Source: Styela clava (Eukaryota > Chordata > Ascidiacea > Stolidobranchia > Styelidae). From it: DNA of 64,000 bases. Under the pieces are notes generated by a model. The model saw nothing but the letters and a program-made list of their open reading frames with translations. It searched no databases and was not told the DNA's origin. Shown here piece after piece: positions 52,980 through 64,000 of this stretch (positions are counted from its first letter, which is position 1; every line of letters starts with the position of its first letter). Made by a program: the position numbers and the translations under genes. The stretch lies in contig NC_135254.1 of the NCBI RefSeq assembly GCF_964204865.1, positions 14,327,001 through 14,391,000 on the forward strand, read 5' to 3'.

Positions 52980-55559
52980 ATTTTTATCAACGCCTTATAT
53001 AAAAGTATCATAGATAATAATCTTAATAATAACAATTTAATCAGTCATTAGTTAACGGCATGAAATAGAATTACAAAGATATATATATATATTATATATA
53101 ATAATACACTATAGATTTGTTAAATGACTGGTGAGAGAAGCCGGGATACCAAATTGCAACATCAATACAAAGGATGCTGATCATAAAAATGGGAATCCAG
53201 AGATATCTTGAGTCAATATGGGTATAACCAAATGATAAATGAAATATTTTATTTTAATAGGAACAGTATGATGATATGAGAATAATGGGGCTATTTCAGA
53301 CTTTCAAACTAAGTCAATTTTATGAATGGAATTTATATTATATCGTCTAGTGAAGCTGTCAAATTTATGTTTTATTAAGTAAATTTTGTTTCAGCGTAAT
53401 ATAGCACCACACTTGCATATGTACCTTAAAATAGGTTGGGATGATAACATGAACAAGATGCGTTTATTCTGTCCATTGAGAAAGCCTATTTGGTTAAGAT
53501 GGGTCAATCTATCATGACAGAATTCTAATTTCATATGCAGCTGTGGGACTGTATTACACTAAGCTACAAAATTTGATGCAAATATTCTATTTTTCAAATT
53601 CTGAATACATTTAAAAAATTTGGAAAATATGAGTATAAAGAATTAAAAAAAAATTGTTATCAATGAAAAATTGGAGCCATTTTGGCAATTTAAAACATGG
53701 GTCATAACCATAAAGAAAAAAAATGCAATCAGGTAGGAATAGAGAAACCAAAAAATCACTATGATTAGCCTTCTAAGAAACATACGATACAAGCGAAGCG
53801 AAATTTGAACATATTCGGAGCATGCTTTTAGTCATTTAAATATTTACTGAGATTCAGGAAAACTACTTTGCTTATGTTGAAGTTTGGGAAAACGAGTAGA
53901 AGCATTTATTATTTGGAATAAAATTCTGCTCTTATTGCTCTGGAGGTCCTGAATGAAGCACATGAAAGCTCCTTTGTATGTCAAGTCAAAAATTAATCTG
54001 GGATTACTGAAATCTGTGGGTTCAAATATAAATAGTTTGGCATACGACAACTCAACACAAAATCTTGCTCGGTGAATTTCTTTTTTTAAATTCATGTGAA
54101 ACGCAAAGTCAGTTTTGGCTCACTTGTTCAAAAGCTCGACACAATTGAAGTCCTAAAACACGGTGCATAAAATGCTCATTTCAAATTATGGTCCATTCAA
54201 GCCTCTTACGAAGAAACCGCATAAAATTGAAATATTATACAAATTATTATGTTTATCAAATGCAGACAAGACAAAATATATGACAATAATTGCAATTCTA
54301 TGGACAGAACCCAAATCCCAAAATTCTGTGATGCCGTTTGAATAGATAACAGATATGTAATTTTTATAACAAATACTGAGTCCAAATAAATTGAGTCAAT
54401 TTGTAAAACTAATTTCTCTGTTCAAAACTTGTATAATTTTTAACCATAGACCAAAACTTATTATCACAATTCTTTATCAAAATTTACCACATTTCAACAT
54501 ATCAATATTTAAATAATAACAATAAACAATAGCAGAAATTGAAAATGTAATAAGTTGAATGGAAGCACGAGTCTCCCTTTATGAAGTATTAGCACATATT
54601 AATATTTGAGAACACCAATGAATATGCATGTGTATGAACTATGAAAAAACAACTGGTATCTTGTTATCAGCTGGGGGAGAGTTTCTTTTTACATATTGAA
54701 ACTTTTTCTATTTCAAAATGTGGTTAAATGAACTGAAAATATTCTTAGAACAGGGGCTATTAATATAGACATTTTTTTCGAATAATGAAATAGGACAGTG
54801 TCTAGGTCAACAATGGCCAAATCCTATATTTTACGCCAAACCAAATTCCAGACAAAACAAATCAGGAGATACATGGTAACAGCTGTTTGTTTTCAATCAA
54901 AAATCGAATACAGATTATTGACAACTCCTTTAAATACATTTACAACATTAAAGAATCATTTTAGTAATTTAAAATAAATCATCGGGACCAAAATCATTAT
55001 ACACTGTGTTATTTTATCTCATATTGCACATGAATGACATAATTACAATTTTTTCCATGTTGTGATTTTCTTCGTTAAACATAAAGCTAAAATACTCAAT
55101 ACCTTTGATTGATGAGCAGATTTATATTAAATACCGAAACCTGAAATTCTGTTATTTATTAATGATGAAAAACGATCATCACCGGTAATATATTCCATGT
55201 ATCCGAATCTTTTAATATTGTTTGAAGGAGGCTTTTGAAGTTTTATACCAAATTGTTCTTAAATTTATTTTAGCTATGGTGAATTCACGAATATTCATGG
55301 AATATGAAGTATTTATAGAGATCCGGAATATCACTGCAGTAAAGTAATAGTATATTCAAACAGATAATTAATTGTTCGTTTAATCAGATTCAGAGATTAT
55401 ACACAAAAAATATCGAGATTTGACTATTTTCGCAATCACAGGGGCAATGGGAATCATACACACGATCACAAAGCAAGTTTGATGATAATCGACCTGCCAA
55501 GTAGGCTATGAAGTTTGCCTAATAAGATTGTCCGAATCACTGTACGAGTACATCTTCAT
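52980..55559. other. Intergenic between SNX3 and MPC2
   Basis: 2.6 kb of AT-rich sequence. Frames at 53844-54095 (-) and 54163-54345 (+) lack recognisable content and are not called. A minus-strand AATAAA at 55269-55264 could end SNX3 mRNA. Confidence 0.45.
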
Positions 55560-56057
55560 TCAAGCATTTCGTACCTTCCCTGGCACATAATTTTTATCAA
55601 TGGTTTCATTCTGTAGAAACATATGGAGGCAAATTTCATTTTGCGCCAAAGGATGTCCTGCTACTTTGTTAATGAATGATTCCAACTTCTTCCTTCGATC
55701 TTCAATAAAATCTTCTTCGAACAAACCTTCGTCGCTTCTAAATGGTAAAAGTCGTTTCAAGGCTTTTCCAGGAAGAGGTGGCACCACAATTTTGCTATCT
55801 CTTTCTAATTCTGAACGTAACCACTCAAAATCACTGTATCTTCGACGAACTGTCGAGTCTTTAACCTTGAAAACCGGTAAATTCGTCTTCATTTTTACTT
55901 CATAATCAGTGTATTGGCTCTTTGGCCAACCGCCACCTATATGTGTCTCCGGATTCAGCACTTCTATTTCAAGAAAATTAGCAGGTAGACTGTAAGCATC
56001 GCTAAGATCTTGACGCGGGGCATCCAACCTTTTCGTGTTTAAATCATCCGTGGCCAT
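55560..56057 (-). CDS. SNX3: Sorting nexin 3 (PX domain only), intronless
   Basis: SNX3 binds PI3P on early endosomes and works with retromer to recycle cargo such as Wntless and transferrin receptor. The 165-residue protein (human SNX3 and SNX12 both 162) is a PX domain with short ends. It shows NFLEIEVLNPETH, KTNLPVFKVKDSTVRRRYSD with the PI3P-binding R/Y after RR (71-74), FEWLRSELERDSKIVVPPLP, GKALKRLLPF, and INKVAGHPLAQNEICLHMFL. A 3-4 residue insertion after ETH is the main difference. It is equally close to SNX12; an invertebrate would have one gene for both. It lacks the introns of vertebrate SNX3 and is divergent from SPEF2, 1.6 kb away. Confidence 0.96.
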   Translation of the reverse strand: MATDDLNTKRLDAPRQDLSDAYSLPANFLEIEVLNPETHIGGGWPKSQYTDYEVKMKTNLPVFKVKDSTVRRRYSDFEWLRSELERDSKIVVPPLPGKALKRLLPFRSDEGLFEEDFIEDRRKKLESFINKVAGHPLAQNEICLHMFLQNETIDKNYVPGKVRNA

Positions 56058-57649
56058 TCTATTGTTAGTCTAAATATTACACACGTGAAAACCCGCGAAC
56101 TGGTCTTAAAATCCCTAGAAAAAAAGACAGTTTTAAGGATTGACCGTGCGATAGCAAGCAAATAAAAGTGAGAGCACCGTCTGTGGTGAGAAGTGAAGAG
56201 TTAACGCGACTCTCTATCGCCCTGCGGAAGACCATCGCTTGGATGATTCCTGTTACCATGGTGCTAGACGACAACTGAGATATTTTTTGACCAGGTAGAA
56301 CCGATTTTTAGATATTTATCCATGTTTCTATTATATACCGGTATATCCTAATTTAATAACAGTTACATACGTAGAAGATCATTCATAAATAGGAGTTATT
56401 ATCGTGTAATTGGAAAATAATGTCGCAGGGGGAGATTGAATTGCATTTAACGTTATGTCTGTACTACCGGTACAGGTATGTCTCGATTAAAGTTTGGGCA
56501 ACTTTTCTGCCGGTGTCTTTTGAATACTTCATACCATCGAGGAGTTCAAAATTAATTATCCATCTTAACTGATAATGCGATATGTAATATGGTGTCCCGT
56601 TATATATGACCCCACACAAGTAACAGATGTCTCATCAATAATTTTTTAAATGGCTTTCATAAATTTACAGTTGAGTTTGATATTAATACTCTCCATGACT
56701 TCTAAATAACTTTACCTTGCTGTTATTATTGATCTATTTTTTTTCAAGTTGAACCATTACAAAACAGTTTACTGGTAATTATGAGACGTTGCTTTCCGAC
56801 CAAATGTTAAATATTTGTCCACGTCCTCAATCAAAACTTACTTCTGAAAACTAAGGCAGCACTTATCCTCTCATTTTCAGTCAATCAATAACTTTAAACA
56901 TGTTAGCCACCTTTGTACTAAACTGTCATCAGGCTCGGCGGTGTGGCACATCGTGCTAAGCGTTAGGAATACGCTCGCCACCGCATCTCTGGTTACTCTT
57001 TGTGGGTTCGAATCCCATGCGGGGATGATCATGTGCGAGAGGATTGCTGTCATGTCCGAAAGGATTGCTGGACTCCTCACGCCGTAGGGTGGTTCACGGT
57101 CACGCTGGTAGATTACGGCTTCCTTGACCATCAAGTCCATGCTTCCGAAAACAAATAACTGGCTAACTAATCCCATACCCGACCTGGACTGGTAACCGGA
57201 TGAGGGGCCTTGGTTTGCCATATGATTAAGCTATCTTATGGGCTTACTTCTCCCCCAGGATAAAATGTAAATCCTATCCTATATTCATTGTAAATGTTTT
57301 TGTCCATGTTTAGCATTTTCTCTCTATTGCTTGCCTTATATATATTTCTGGAAAATTAAAATAATGTTTTTGCAATGTAGTGATGTCTTTAAGACCTCAT
57401 TCATTATTTATTAGATTGCATCAAATTAAAGCTAATTTTTTTGTGCATTGTGTAATAAGTGCTTAAAAAAATAAAGTAATTTAAATGCTCATGATATGTA
57501 TGCCAAAACTTATCTAACTTCCTGCTGTAAGATTTACAGTGTCTAACAATTTTACTACCGTAAAATTTATAAGTTATCTTTCTTTTATCTAATTCAGAAA
57601 TCATTTAATAATTCGGTATGTGACAGCAAGCTTCAAAAACAAAATAACA
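56058..57649. other. Divergent region between SNX3 and SPEF2
   Basis: It contains the complete SINE at 56934-57280. CpG-richer sequence just above SNX3 (56080-56280) is the likely SNX3 promoter. No other gene seen. Confidence 0.5.
56934..57280 (+). repeat. Full-length tRNA-derived SINE, best copy in the window
   Basis: About 347 bases. The head is GCGGTGTGGCACATCGTGCTAAGCG with an A-box relic, and the B box GGTTCGAATCC is perfect near 57004-57016. A body of about 230 bases follows (GCGAGAGGATTGCTG.., CCTTGACCATCAAGTCCATG.., GACTGGTAACCGGATGAGG.., CATATGATTAAGC), with the tail GATAAAATGTAAATCCTATCC. An internal duplication of GTGCGAGAGGATTGCT is present. Ten or more partial copies occur in the window. 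Confidence 0.85.
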
Positions 57650-60600
57650 ATGACTGAAATATTATGCAACTGGTTGAATAATGATGTGAAACTTTCAAAA
57701 AAGATTGACAAAAGCAACATCGCTCGGGACTTCTCGACTGGGTATTTGTTTGGTGAAATCTTCAATCATTTTCTTCTTCAAGATGATTTTGGATCATTTT
57801 CTGCGGGGCAGTCATCGAACGCAAAGCTTAATAACTTCATACAGCTGGAACCAACGTTTAACTTGTTGGAAATCCCATTCGATGCCAATATTGCTTATGA
57901 TGTTATGACACAAAAGTATGGGGTCGCTACAAGACTTCTTTATCAAATGTTTATTAGTTTGCAAAGAAAAGAGAAAAATAATCTAACTGGTGCTGCGATG
58001 CAAACAATGCGACCATCAGCTCCTGTTAAATTAGAAATGATTGAAAGTGGATTATATAAAGAACGACTCAAAACACTTATTCCGAGAGAAAGTGATTTGA
58101 CTTTGCATCAAGTATCATCTAAATTCGAACGGAAAAGAAATGAAAATGAGAAGAGAGCAATTGCCCAAAAATATAAGCAACACATGGAGTATGAAGCTAT
58201 TAAACAAGAGCAACGTAAAATGGCTTTGGAAAAATCACGACTATCTCGATTGCAACAAACTGAGCTGTTAGCAAAAATACAAGCAGCTACAGTTCATATT
58301 CCTAAGCCACCTCCTTCCAAAACACTACAAGCAATAAAACACCGACAAGAAGTAAGAAGAAAAAGAGAAGCTGAGTCAACACACTTTTCTATCAGAAGCT
58401 TTGAAGACAACCTAAAAAAGTTGGTTGCTCCTGCTGCAGCAGCGCAATCTGGTGATGCAATTGATGAAGAGATTGTAGGAGGATCTGGTGGATTCGAATA
58501 TCTTGATAGAATCAAGACTCGGCTTTCTGAAGAACGTTCGGCAAGAGAAGAACGTGCAAAACGGCGACGAAAAGTTCTTGTGGATCAAATGAAAGCCCAT
58601 CATGCACAAGAGGAAGCGCATAGGCAGGAGCAAATTGTTCAAAGGCTCATGCGCCAGTCACAAATGGAACGACGTGTTGCTGTGCAGTTAATGCAAGTAC
58701 GTTCAGAGAAAGATAACATCAGGAAAAATCGTATTTTCCGAGAAAAGCAATATGAGGAAAGAAGATTAAAAGATTTTCAAGATGCTTTAGATTTGGAGGC
58801 AAAACTGGCCAAACTTGCTAGAGAGGAATATGAGGAAAATGCTGCACAAGAGAAAGAATTGCATAATAGAAACATGGCAAGGAAAAGACAAGAGCGTTAT
58901 AAAAAACATTATGATGTCTGTAAGAACATTTTGTCTGGTATAATTGATTTTTCAAGTAAAATCATAGAGTATCGAGACCTAACAGAGAAGAAAGTCCCGG
59001 AAAAGTTGGTTAGAGAATGGAAAGAGCTTTTTCTTGAAGGACAACCAATATATGAAGAACAAGAAGATACTAGAGATGCTGAAGTTCAAGCCAGGAGAGA
59101 GGAAATTCTCAATGCACAAGATTTTGCTGAGTATAAAAACATGCTTGGAGAGTGGAAACCTGATGAGGCAGCAGATTTTCAAAATCCTCCAGCAAGTAAA
59201 ATTCTTGGTCACATTCTACATCGAATGTTTAATATGGTCCATCCACCAGAGGCTCCTCCTCCAGCACCAAAGTTCCCTGACTTTCCCATTCAAGCTGCGA
59301 TTGTGGGAAAAATGTTTGCTGGAAAATCAAGTATTTTGGAGCAACTTGAAAGAACTCATAACATTGCTCATCTCAGTGTTGACAAGCTGTTGTCTTCTGC
59401 AATTGAAGCTTTCCGAGCAAAAGAGCTTGAACCTGTTTCTTTGGATGCAGTGGAATCAGTACCAGCTACTGTTAATGTTGAACCACCAACCCCGCGTACT
59501 GGAGAAAATCGTGGAAGTCTTGAAGTGGATGAAAATTTGAAAGATTCAGGAGTGGAGAAAGAAAACAAAGAGAAAGGATTAAGTGAAAGGGCAAAGCTGG
59601 GTGAAAAAGCTTCAAAATATTTAGAAGTTGGAGAAGCAGTTCCAGATTCCGTATTAGTGGATGTAATAGCAAATGAAATTCATAATATTCCTGAAGGAAG
59701 AGGTTGGATCTTAGATGGTTTTCCAACCAATGTTCAGCAAGCTGTTCTTCTGGAAAAAGCCATTACTGGAAATGATGTTTCACCTGTAGCTGCCCCAATC
59801 AAAAAGAAGTTGTCAAAAACATCCAGTTTAGTATCAGACCCAAAACCTACACCACAGGCCATTATCGGCACAACTGCTTTAGATGTTGTCCTGATATTAG
59901 ATGTAAGTGATGAAATGGTACTGAAAAGAGCACTTGGTCGCACTTATGAAAGAAAGGAAGATCAAATGTTCCATGAAGAATTTTCTCCTGCACCTTTAGG
60001 TTCCAGAACTGGAATAGGAAATGCCGAAAAAGTTGTTTCGGTGGAAGATAAAGCATTTGACAAAGATCAAGTTCAACATCGGATAATGACATTCCATGAT
60101 AACTGGAAAAAATTAGAAGGATTTTATTCAAAGTTATCGATGATACAACATGTTGATGGAGAACAAGCCAAAACATTGACATATGAAGATGCAGAAAAGG
60201 CTCTGTTTCAGACCCTAGAAAAAGTAAAAAATAAGGGTAAAGAAGAACCTCCTATTGAAAAAGACGAAATAGAAGAAGAGCCAAAAGAGGAACCTACTCC
60301 AAAAGCAGAACCACCTGAAGGTTCTCGGGCTTCATCTCCAACAAGTAAAACATCAAAAGCACCTAGTCCATCTGGATCAAGAAAAGGTAAATCTCCAAAA
60401 GAGAGAGGTAAAAGTGCAGAGAAAGGTGGCAAGTCAAGAAGTAGATCGGGATCTCGTAAAGGATCTGCTAAGAGCAAGAAGTCAAGATCTAGAACACCAA
60501 CTCCTACTCCTCAGCCTGAAGAGGTGCAAGGACCACCACCACCAAAACCAGGAGAACCAGACTGGATTTATGTGGACGAGCTTTTACCAATGGAATGTGC

Positions 60601-63585
60601 ACGGATCGCAGTACCTATGTGGGATAATACCGAGTCGACTTTCAAAAATACATGCATGCATATTTTCCATCAGATTAGAGTTGAAAGAGAAGGTATTATT
60701 CGTTATATATATCAGTCAAGAAGTGATTTCAGACAGCATTTACGCCGTCCTGATCCGAAGCAGGCATTTGTAGATGCATGGCAAAAAGACTTCAACGAGA
60801 TCCCTGATGATATTCGTGAAGACGAAGAGACAAAGGCAGAAATGCATCAACGACTTTATGATTTACGTGAGAGACTCTGGGATATCTGTGACACCAAAAA
60901 GGAGGAAGCAGAGGCTGAAAGAGCAGAATTAATGAGGGATGGGTGGTTGGAAGATCATTTGGGTCTCCTTATCAACCAATACTTATCTTTGATGCAAACT
61001 GAAATTGATCGCTTCCAGTCCACAAATAGATTGTTGAAAGATTATTACACAGGAATGCAGAAAAAAATCCCCAATGAAGATGCAACAAGTGATGTAAGAC
61101 TTCCATTAGTAGAACTTGATGTAGACGAGCCTGTAAACCCAACACCTAGCAATGAGACAATGGGAAGTGATGGACAACCTCCACAAGAATCTCATTCAGA
61201 GACTAAAAAGAATAAGAAAGGGAAAGAAGAAGAAGCTGAAGCAGTAAGTGGTGAAGGCCACATAAAGATACCACTGATTCAAAGAGGTGCAACTTTTAGT
61301 CTTCAGGCGGATGAAGGAGGCAAAGGAAAGAAAGGAAAAGGCCCAGATCCTGGAACCGATACTCAATTGGGAGAAGGAGATTTAGAAGAAAAAACTATTG
61401 TAGATGGCTACAATGCTGCAGTTAACTACTTGGCGAATCTGGTTCAAGCTGATATTGCGGCAAAAGAAGCCGAAATAGAAGAAGAGCGCAGACTCAAAGA
61501 AGAGGAAGAGAAGGCAAAAATGGCTCAAAATGCTCCTGCTGACAAAAAAGGTGGTGGCAAGAAAAAAAGTGCAAAGGGCAAGAAGGGGGCTAAAAGCAAA
61601 TCACCTACTCCAACACCGCCTACACCTGTCAATGAAATGAGTGAAGAAGACAAAAGGAAACTAGAGATTGCTTCTAATATGAGAGAAGAATATATTGCGT
61701 CCTTGAAAGAAGAAGAAAATAGGATTAAATGTAATTTGATGTTGATCAGATACAGAGCTATTTTAACTCTTTCTGAACTCAAGGAAGCAATGTCAACTTC
61801 TTATGCTGAAATGTTGGAATGGCTTGGTGCTAGATATCTCGCGGAAATGAAATCTATAGAGCAGCTTACAGATGCCGGACAGCATGCAATTGAAGGTGGA
61901 ATCAAGCTGAAATATCAAGTCTGTCTCAACCAGGATGAATTTGTCATTAATTTGGAATTGAGGGTTGCCAGAACACCAAGTCCACCTCCTGTTCCCGCAC
62001 CTATTGAGATACCAATGCCAGAGACATTTACAGTTGTACAATTAACTCATTTGTTGCATCAATTCCGCAAGGTATCTCCTACTGGCACTATTGCCAACAA
62101 ATCTTTCACTGAATTGTTATCAGATTCTGCACTTTTAACATATGGATTGGATGCGCTCCCAGAGTCTTGGCTCACTGTTACGTATACTCAACTGGTAGAA
62201 TTGTGTAATTTAATTTCACCAGAGTGCGAGTATGTAGATTGGAGGAAATTTTTACTTATTGTGTCAAAACCCTGGACTGTACCAACCATTGAAAACCTAT
62301 TATCAGCTCAATCTGCATTTCAGAGTGTTGATGTAGCAGAAAATGGCTGGATAACAGAGGATCAATACACGCAAGTAAAAACATGGTTGTGCGACGCTTT
62401 TCAAGATGAGGAAGCAAATGAGATGACCTATCCTAGAATGAAAAACCTTCATCAGTTTTTCTTTCTCATGTTCGCAGATTGGGAGCAAAGTCCTCCACGA
62501 CTTGACTATGTGAACATGTTGATGTACTTTGCAATGGATCTTGATGCTGTACAAGGATATATGCGTGCGCTTAGCGTTGCATCGAATCAACTCTTCCCTA
62601 AAGTGTATAAGACGGTGAATCCACCATCTGCTTCATCGAAAACTGCAGAAACAGAAGACGGCGTTTCTGAAAATCTTCCTGTGAGCAACATCTGTGTCAC
62701 AGCAGAAGCAGTTCCAAAGCCGCTTATTTCCGTTCAAGCATGGTGGCTAGTGATGCATCACGGATCTTCCAGGTAGGGATATCCATATGAAAATTGGGAC
62801 CTCCCGAAGTGTCCGCACCAAGATGGCGCACAACCTGAACTCAGATCGTGTACCAGGTTAGGGTTCAGCGACATCTTGGTGCGCATACTTCAGGAGTACT
62901 GAAAATTGTTTGATTAAATACCATATTTTGCAGAAAATTTTAATATGTGCCAAATTTTTAGTTTGTAATTCTGAAATATCTTACTATTCACTACGAAAAT
63001 TGAAAAATTTGGACACAAAAAAAGTGATTTGATCATCTGAAGTCTCAAAAAAAGTCTTTTTTTTGTTTTTGTAAATGCTGCATATTCACCTCTTCCGCTC
63101 TGAACAACTCCATATACAAGCAGCCTCTGATATCTATTGATATTTAAGGAGCTGCTGTTTTGGAAAGACCAAAATCTTTCTGGTTCAGCTTGCCAAATTT
63201 ATTACAACTTGAGCATGAGCATGGGATTTGAACCCAAAATGGGTAACAAACTTGTTTTTCATCAAATATCTCAATTCCATTTTTTTTAACATTATTTTTA
63301 AACATCCTTACTTCCAGGTTATCAGATTCTCATCGTTTTTCAATCACCGATGATCCGGATGATAAGTTTTCCTTGCAACGACTACAATCAGTATACACAT
63401 CTCTTGATGCAGAGAATTTTGCTCCACAGACGCTCCAACTTCTTCTACAGCATCCTTTGATACAGGACGCTATCCTGTCAACAAATAGATACAGACTACC
63501 AGATATTAGCTCTATATTTGATAAAAGTTCGGTACAAATCGTTGATGGTGAAGATGCTCAATCTGTTCAAGCTAGTATTGGATAA
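57650..63585 (+). CDS. SPEF2: Sperm flagellar protein 2 (KPL2), one 5.1-kb exon plus one 3' exon
   Basis: SPEF2 is a central-apparatus and manchette-associated protein needed for cilia and sperm-tail motility. Exon 1 is 57650-62772 and exon 2 is 63318-63585, joined ..GSSR|LSDSHRF.. by a canonical GTAGGG donor and TTACTTCCAG acceptor: about 1,796 residues (human 1,822). The start MTEILCNWLNNDVKLSKKID matches the family; the frame is open upstream but has no earlier ATG. Order: N-terminal calponin-homology-like domain (1 to about 110), long coiled coil (EERSAREERAKRRRKVLVDQ, IFREKQYEERRLKDFQDALD), an adenylate-kinase-like domain with P-loop GKMFAGKSS near 552 and ILDGFPTNVQQA near 685, a Lys/Ser-rich linker, ETKAEMHQRLYDLRERLWDI, a second KKSAKGKKGAK linker, the WLGARYLAEMKS block, and an EF-hand-like C-terminal part (EYVDWRKFLL, LDYVNMLMYF). 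Vertebrate SPEF2 has dozens of introns, so near absence here is remarkable. Confidence 0.96.
62797..62900. mobile_element. 104-bp foldback MITE in the SPEF2 intron, perfect 8-bp TSD
   Basis: GGACCTCCCGAAGTGTCCGC / GCGCATACTTCAGGAGTACT ends. GAAAATTG stands on both sides (62789-62796 and 62901-62908). It lies 24 bases inside the only SPEF2 intron. Confidence 0.85.
63117..63250 (+). repeat. Second SINE-like family in the SPEF2 intron
   Basis: CCTCTGATATCTATTGATATTTAAGGAGCTGC.., AAAATCTTTCTGGTTCAGC.., and a B-box-like GGGATTTGAACCC at about 63220-63232. Shares its core with 5630, 6350 and 20985. Confidence 0.5.
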
Positions 63586-64000
63586 TTAACTGATTTTGTG
63601 TTCTATATTTTTTCAACATCAAGCTTTCTCGATCAACTAAATAAACAACAATGGGTGTATAATTAATGGTGTAAAAATCTGTGTGCATTTTCTTTGTAGT
63701 ATTCATAAATTCCCATTACAATTAAATTTGTTATAAAGTCAGTTCACAATACATTTTAACCTGGTTTGTTTTTATCAGCATTCATTTCAGTTTTCTGACC
63801 TCATTTAATACACCTGTAGGGGCCAACAAACTATAGACGGTATCGATAAATTTCCTTTGCAATTCAAATTTTTTTGGACTTCATGAACACCCTACATATA
63901 TCTTAATTAAAATATAACATATGATAACCCATGATTTTAAAATAATATTTGCTAAGTTTTTACATTTTAAAAACAACCCATGGCTTCTGTTCAAGTGTAA
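63586..64000. other. SPEF2 3' flank
   Basis: AATAAA at 63640-63645, 55 bases past the stop, is the likely poly(A) signal. Nothing else is recognised to the window end. Confidence 0.5.
63640..63645 (+). promoter_or_regulatory. Candidate poly(A) signal of SPEF2
   Basis: AATAAA at a normal distance after the SPEF2 stop, followed by T- and GT-rich sequence. Confidence 0.5.

Noticed and set aside
53844-54345. Frames between MPC2 and SNX3
   Set aside because: No recognisable content, probably UTR or intergenic chance frames.
57004-57016. Perfect tRNA B box as a tRNA gene
   Set aside because: The cloverleaf does not close and the same sequence recurs with a long shared body, so it is a SINE head.
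1-64000. CRISPR arrays, bacterial operons, riboswitches, rRNA or snRNA genes
   Set aside because: None seen. The window is eukaryotic nuclear DNA, and the short tandem repeats lack spacer structure.

Overview
This is animal nuclear DNA: AT-rich, with split genes carrying GT..AG introns of about 70 to 1,000 bases, and dense with tRNA-derived SINEs and small DNA-transposon remnants. The gene set is animal, including a Golgi golgin (GORAB), a sperm-flagellum protein (SPEF2), a medial-Golgi N-glycan transferase (MGAT1) and an animal-type REV1. Compact spacing and many short interspersed repeats suggest a marine invertebrate. An ascidian tunicate is my best guess, but nothing in the window proves it.

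Layout. 1-3959: repeats only. 3960-9678 (-): MGAT1, nine coding exons. 10366-12525 (-): UTP4, intronless. 13413-13873: hAT remnant. 15345-15739 (-): an unrecognised two-exon small membrane protein. 17320-17607 (+): TIMM9, intronless. 18354-23816 (+): EARS2, twelve exons, with an apparent one-base frameshift in exon 11. 25101-28639 (-): GORAB, six exons. 30971-32527 (+): an unrecognised four-exon gene encoding a basic, Cys-containing protein with a beta-TrCP-type degron. 33377-34352: two retroelement 3' ends. 35555-48766 (-): REV1, 21 coding exons. 49473-50267 (-): five-finger C2H2 protein. 52602-52979 (-): MPC2. 55560-56057 (-): SNX3. 57650-63585 (+): SPEF2, one 5.1-kb exon plus one small 3' exon.

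The genes do not form one pathway. They are housekeeping functions: ribosome biogenesis, mitochondrial import, pyruvate uptake and tRNA charging, Golgi and endosome traffic, translesion synthesis, and one ciliary gene. Two features stand out. Conserved genes fall into an intronless class (UTP4, TIMM9, MPC2, SNX3, the zinc-finger gene, nearly all of SPEF2) and an intron-dense class (MGAT1, EARS2, GORAB, REV1). Several MITE families also keep readable target-site duplications. Exon joins were worked out by hand from splice signals, phase and remembered family sequence; apart from EARS2 exon 11, all exon phases close exactly. I found no evidence for a wholly new multi-gene system; the best unknowns are the genes at 15.3-15.7 kb and 31.0-32.5 kb.
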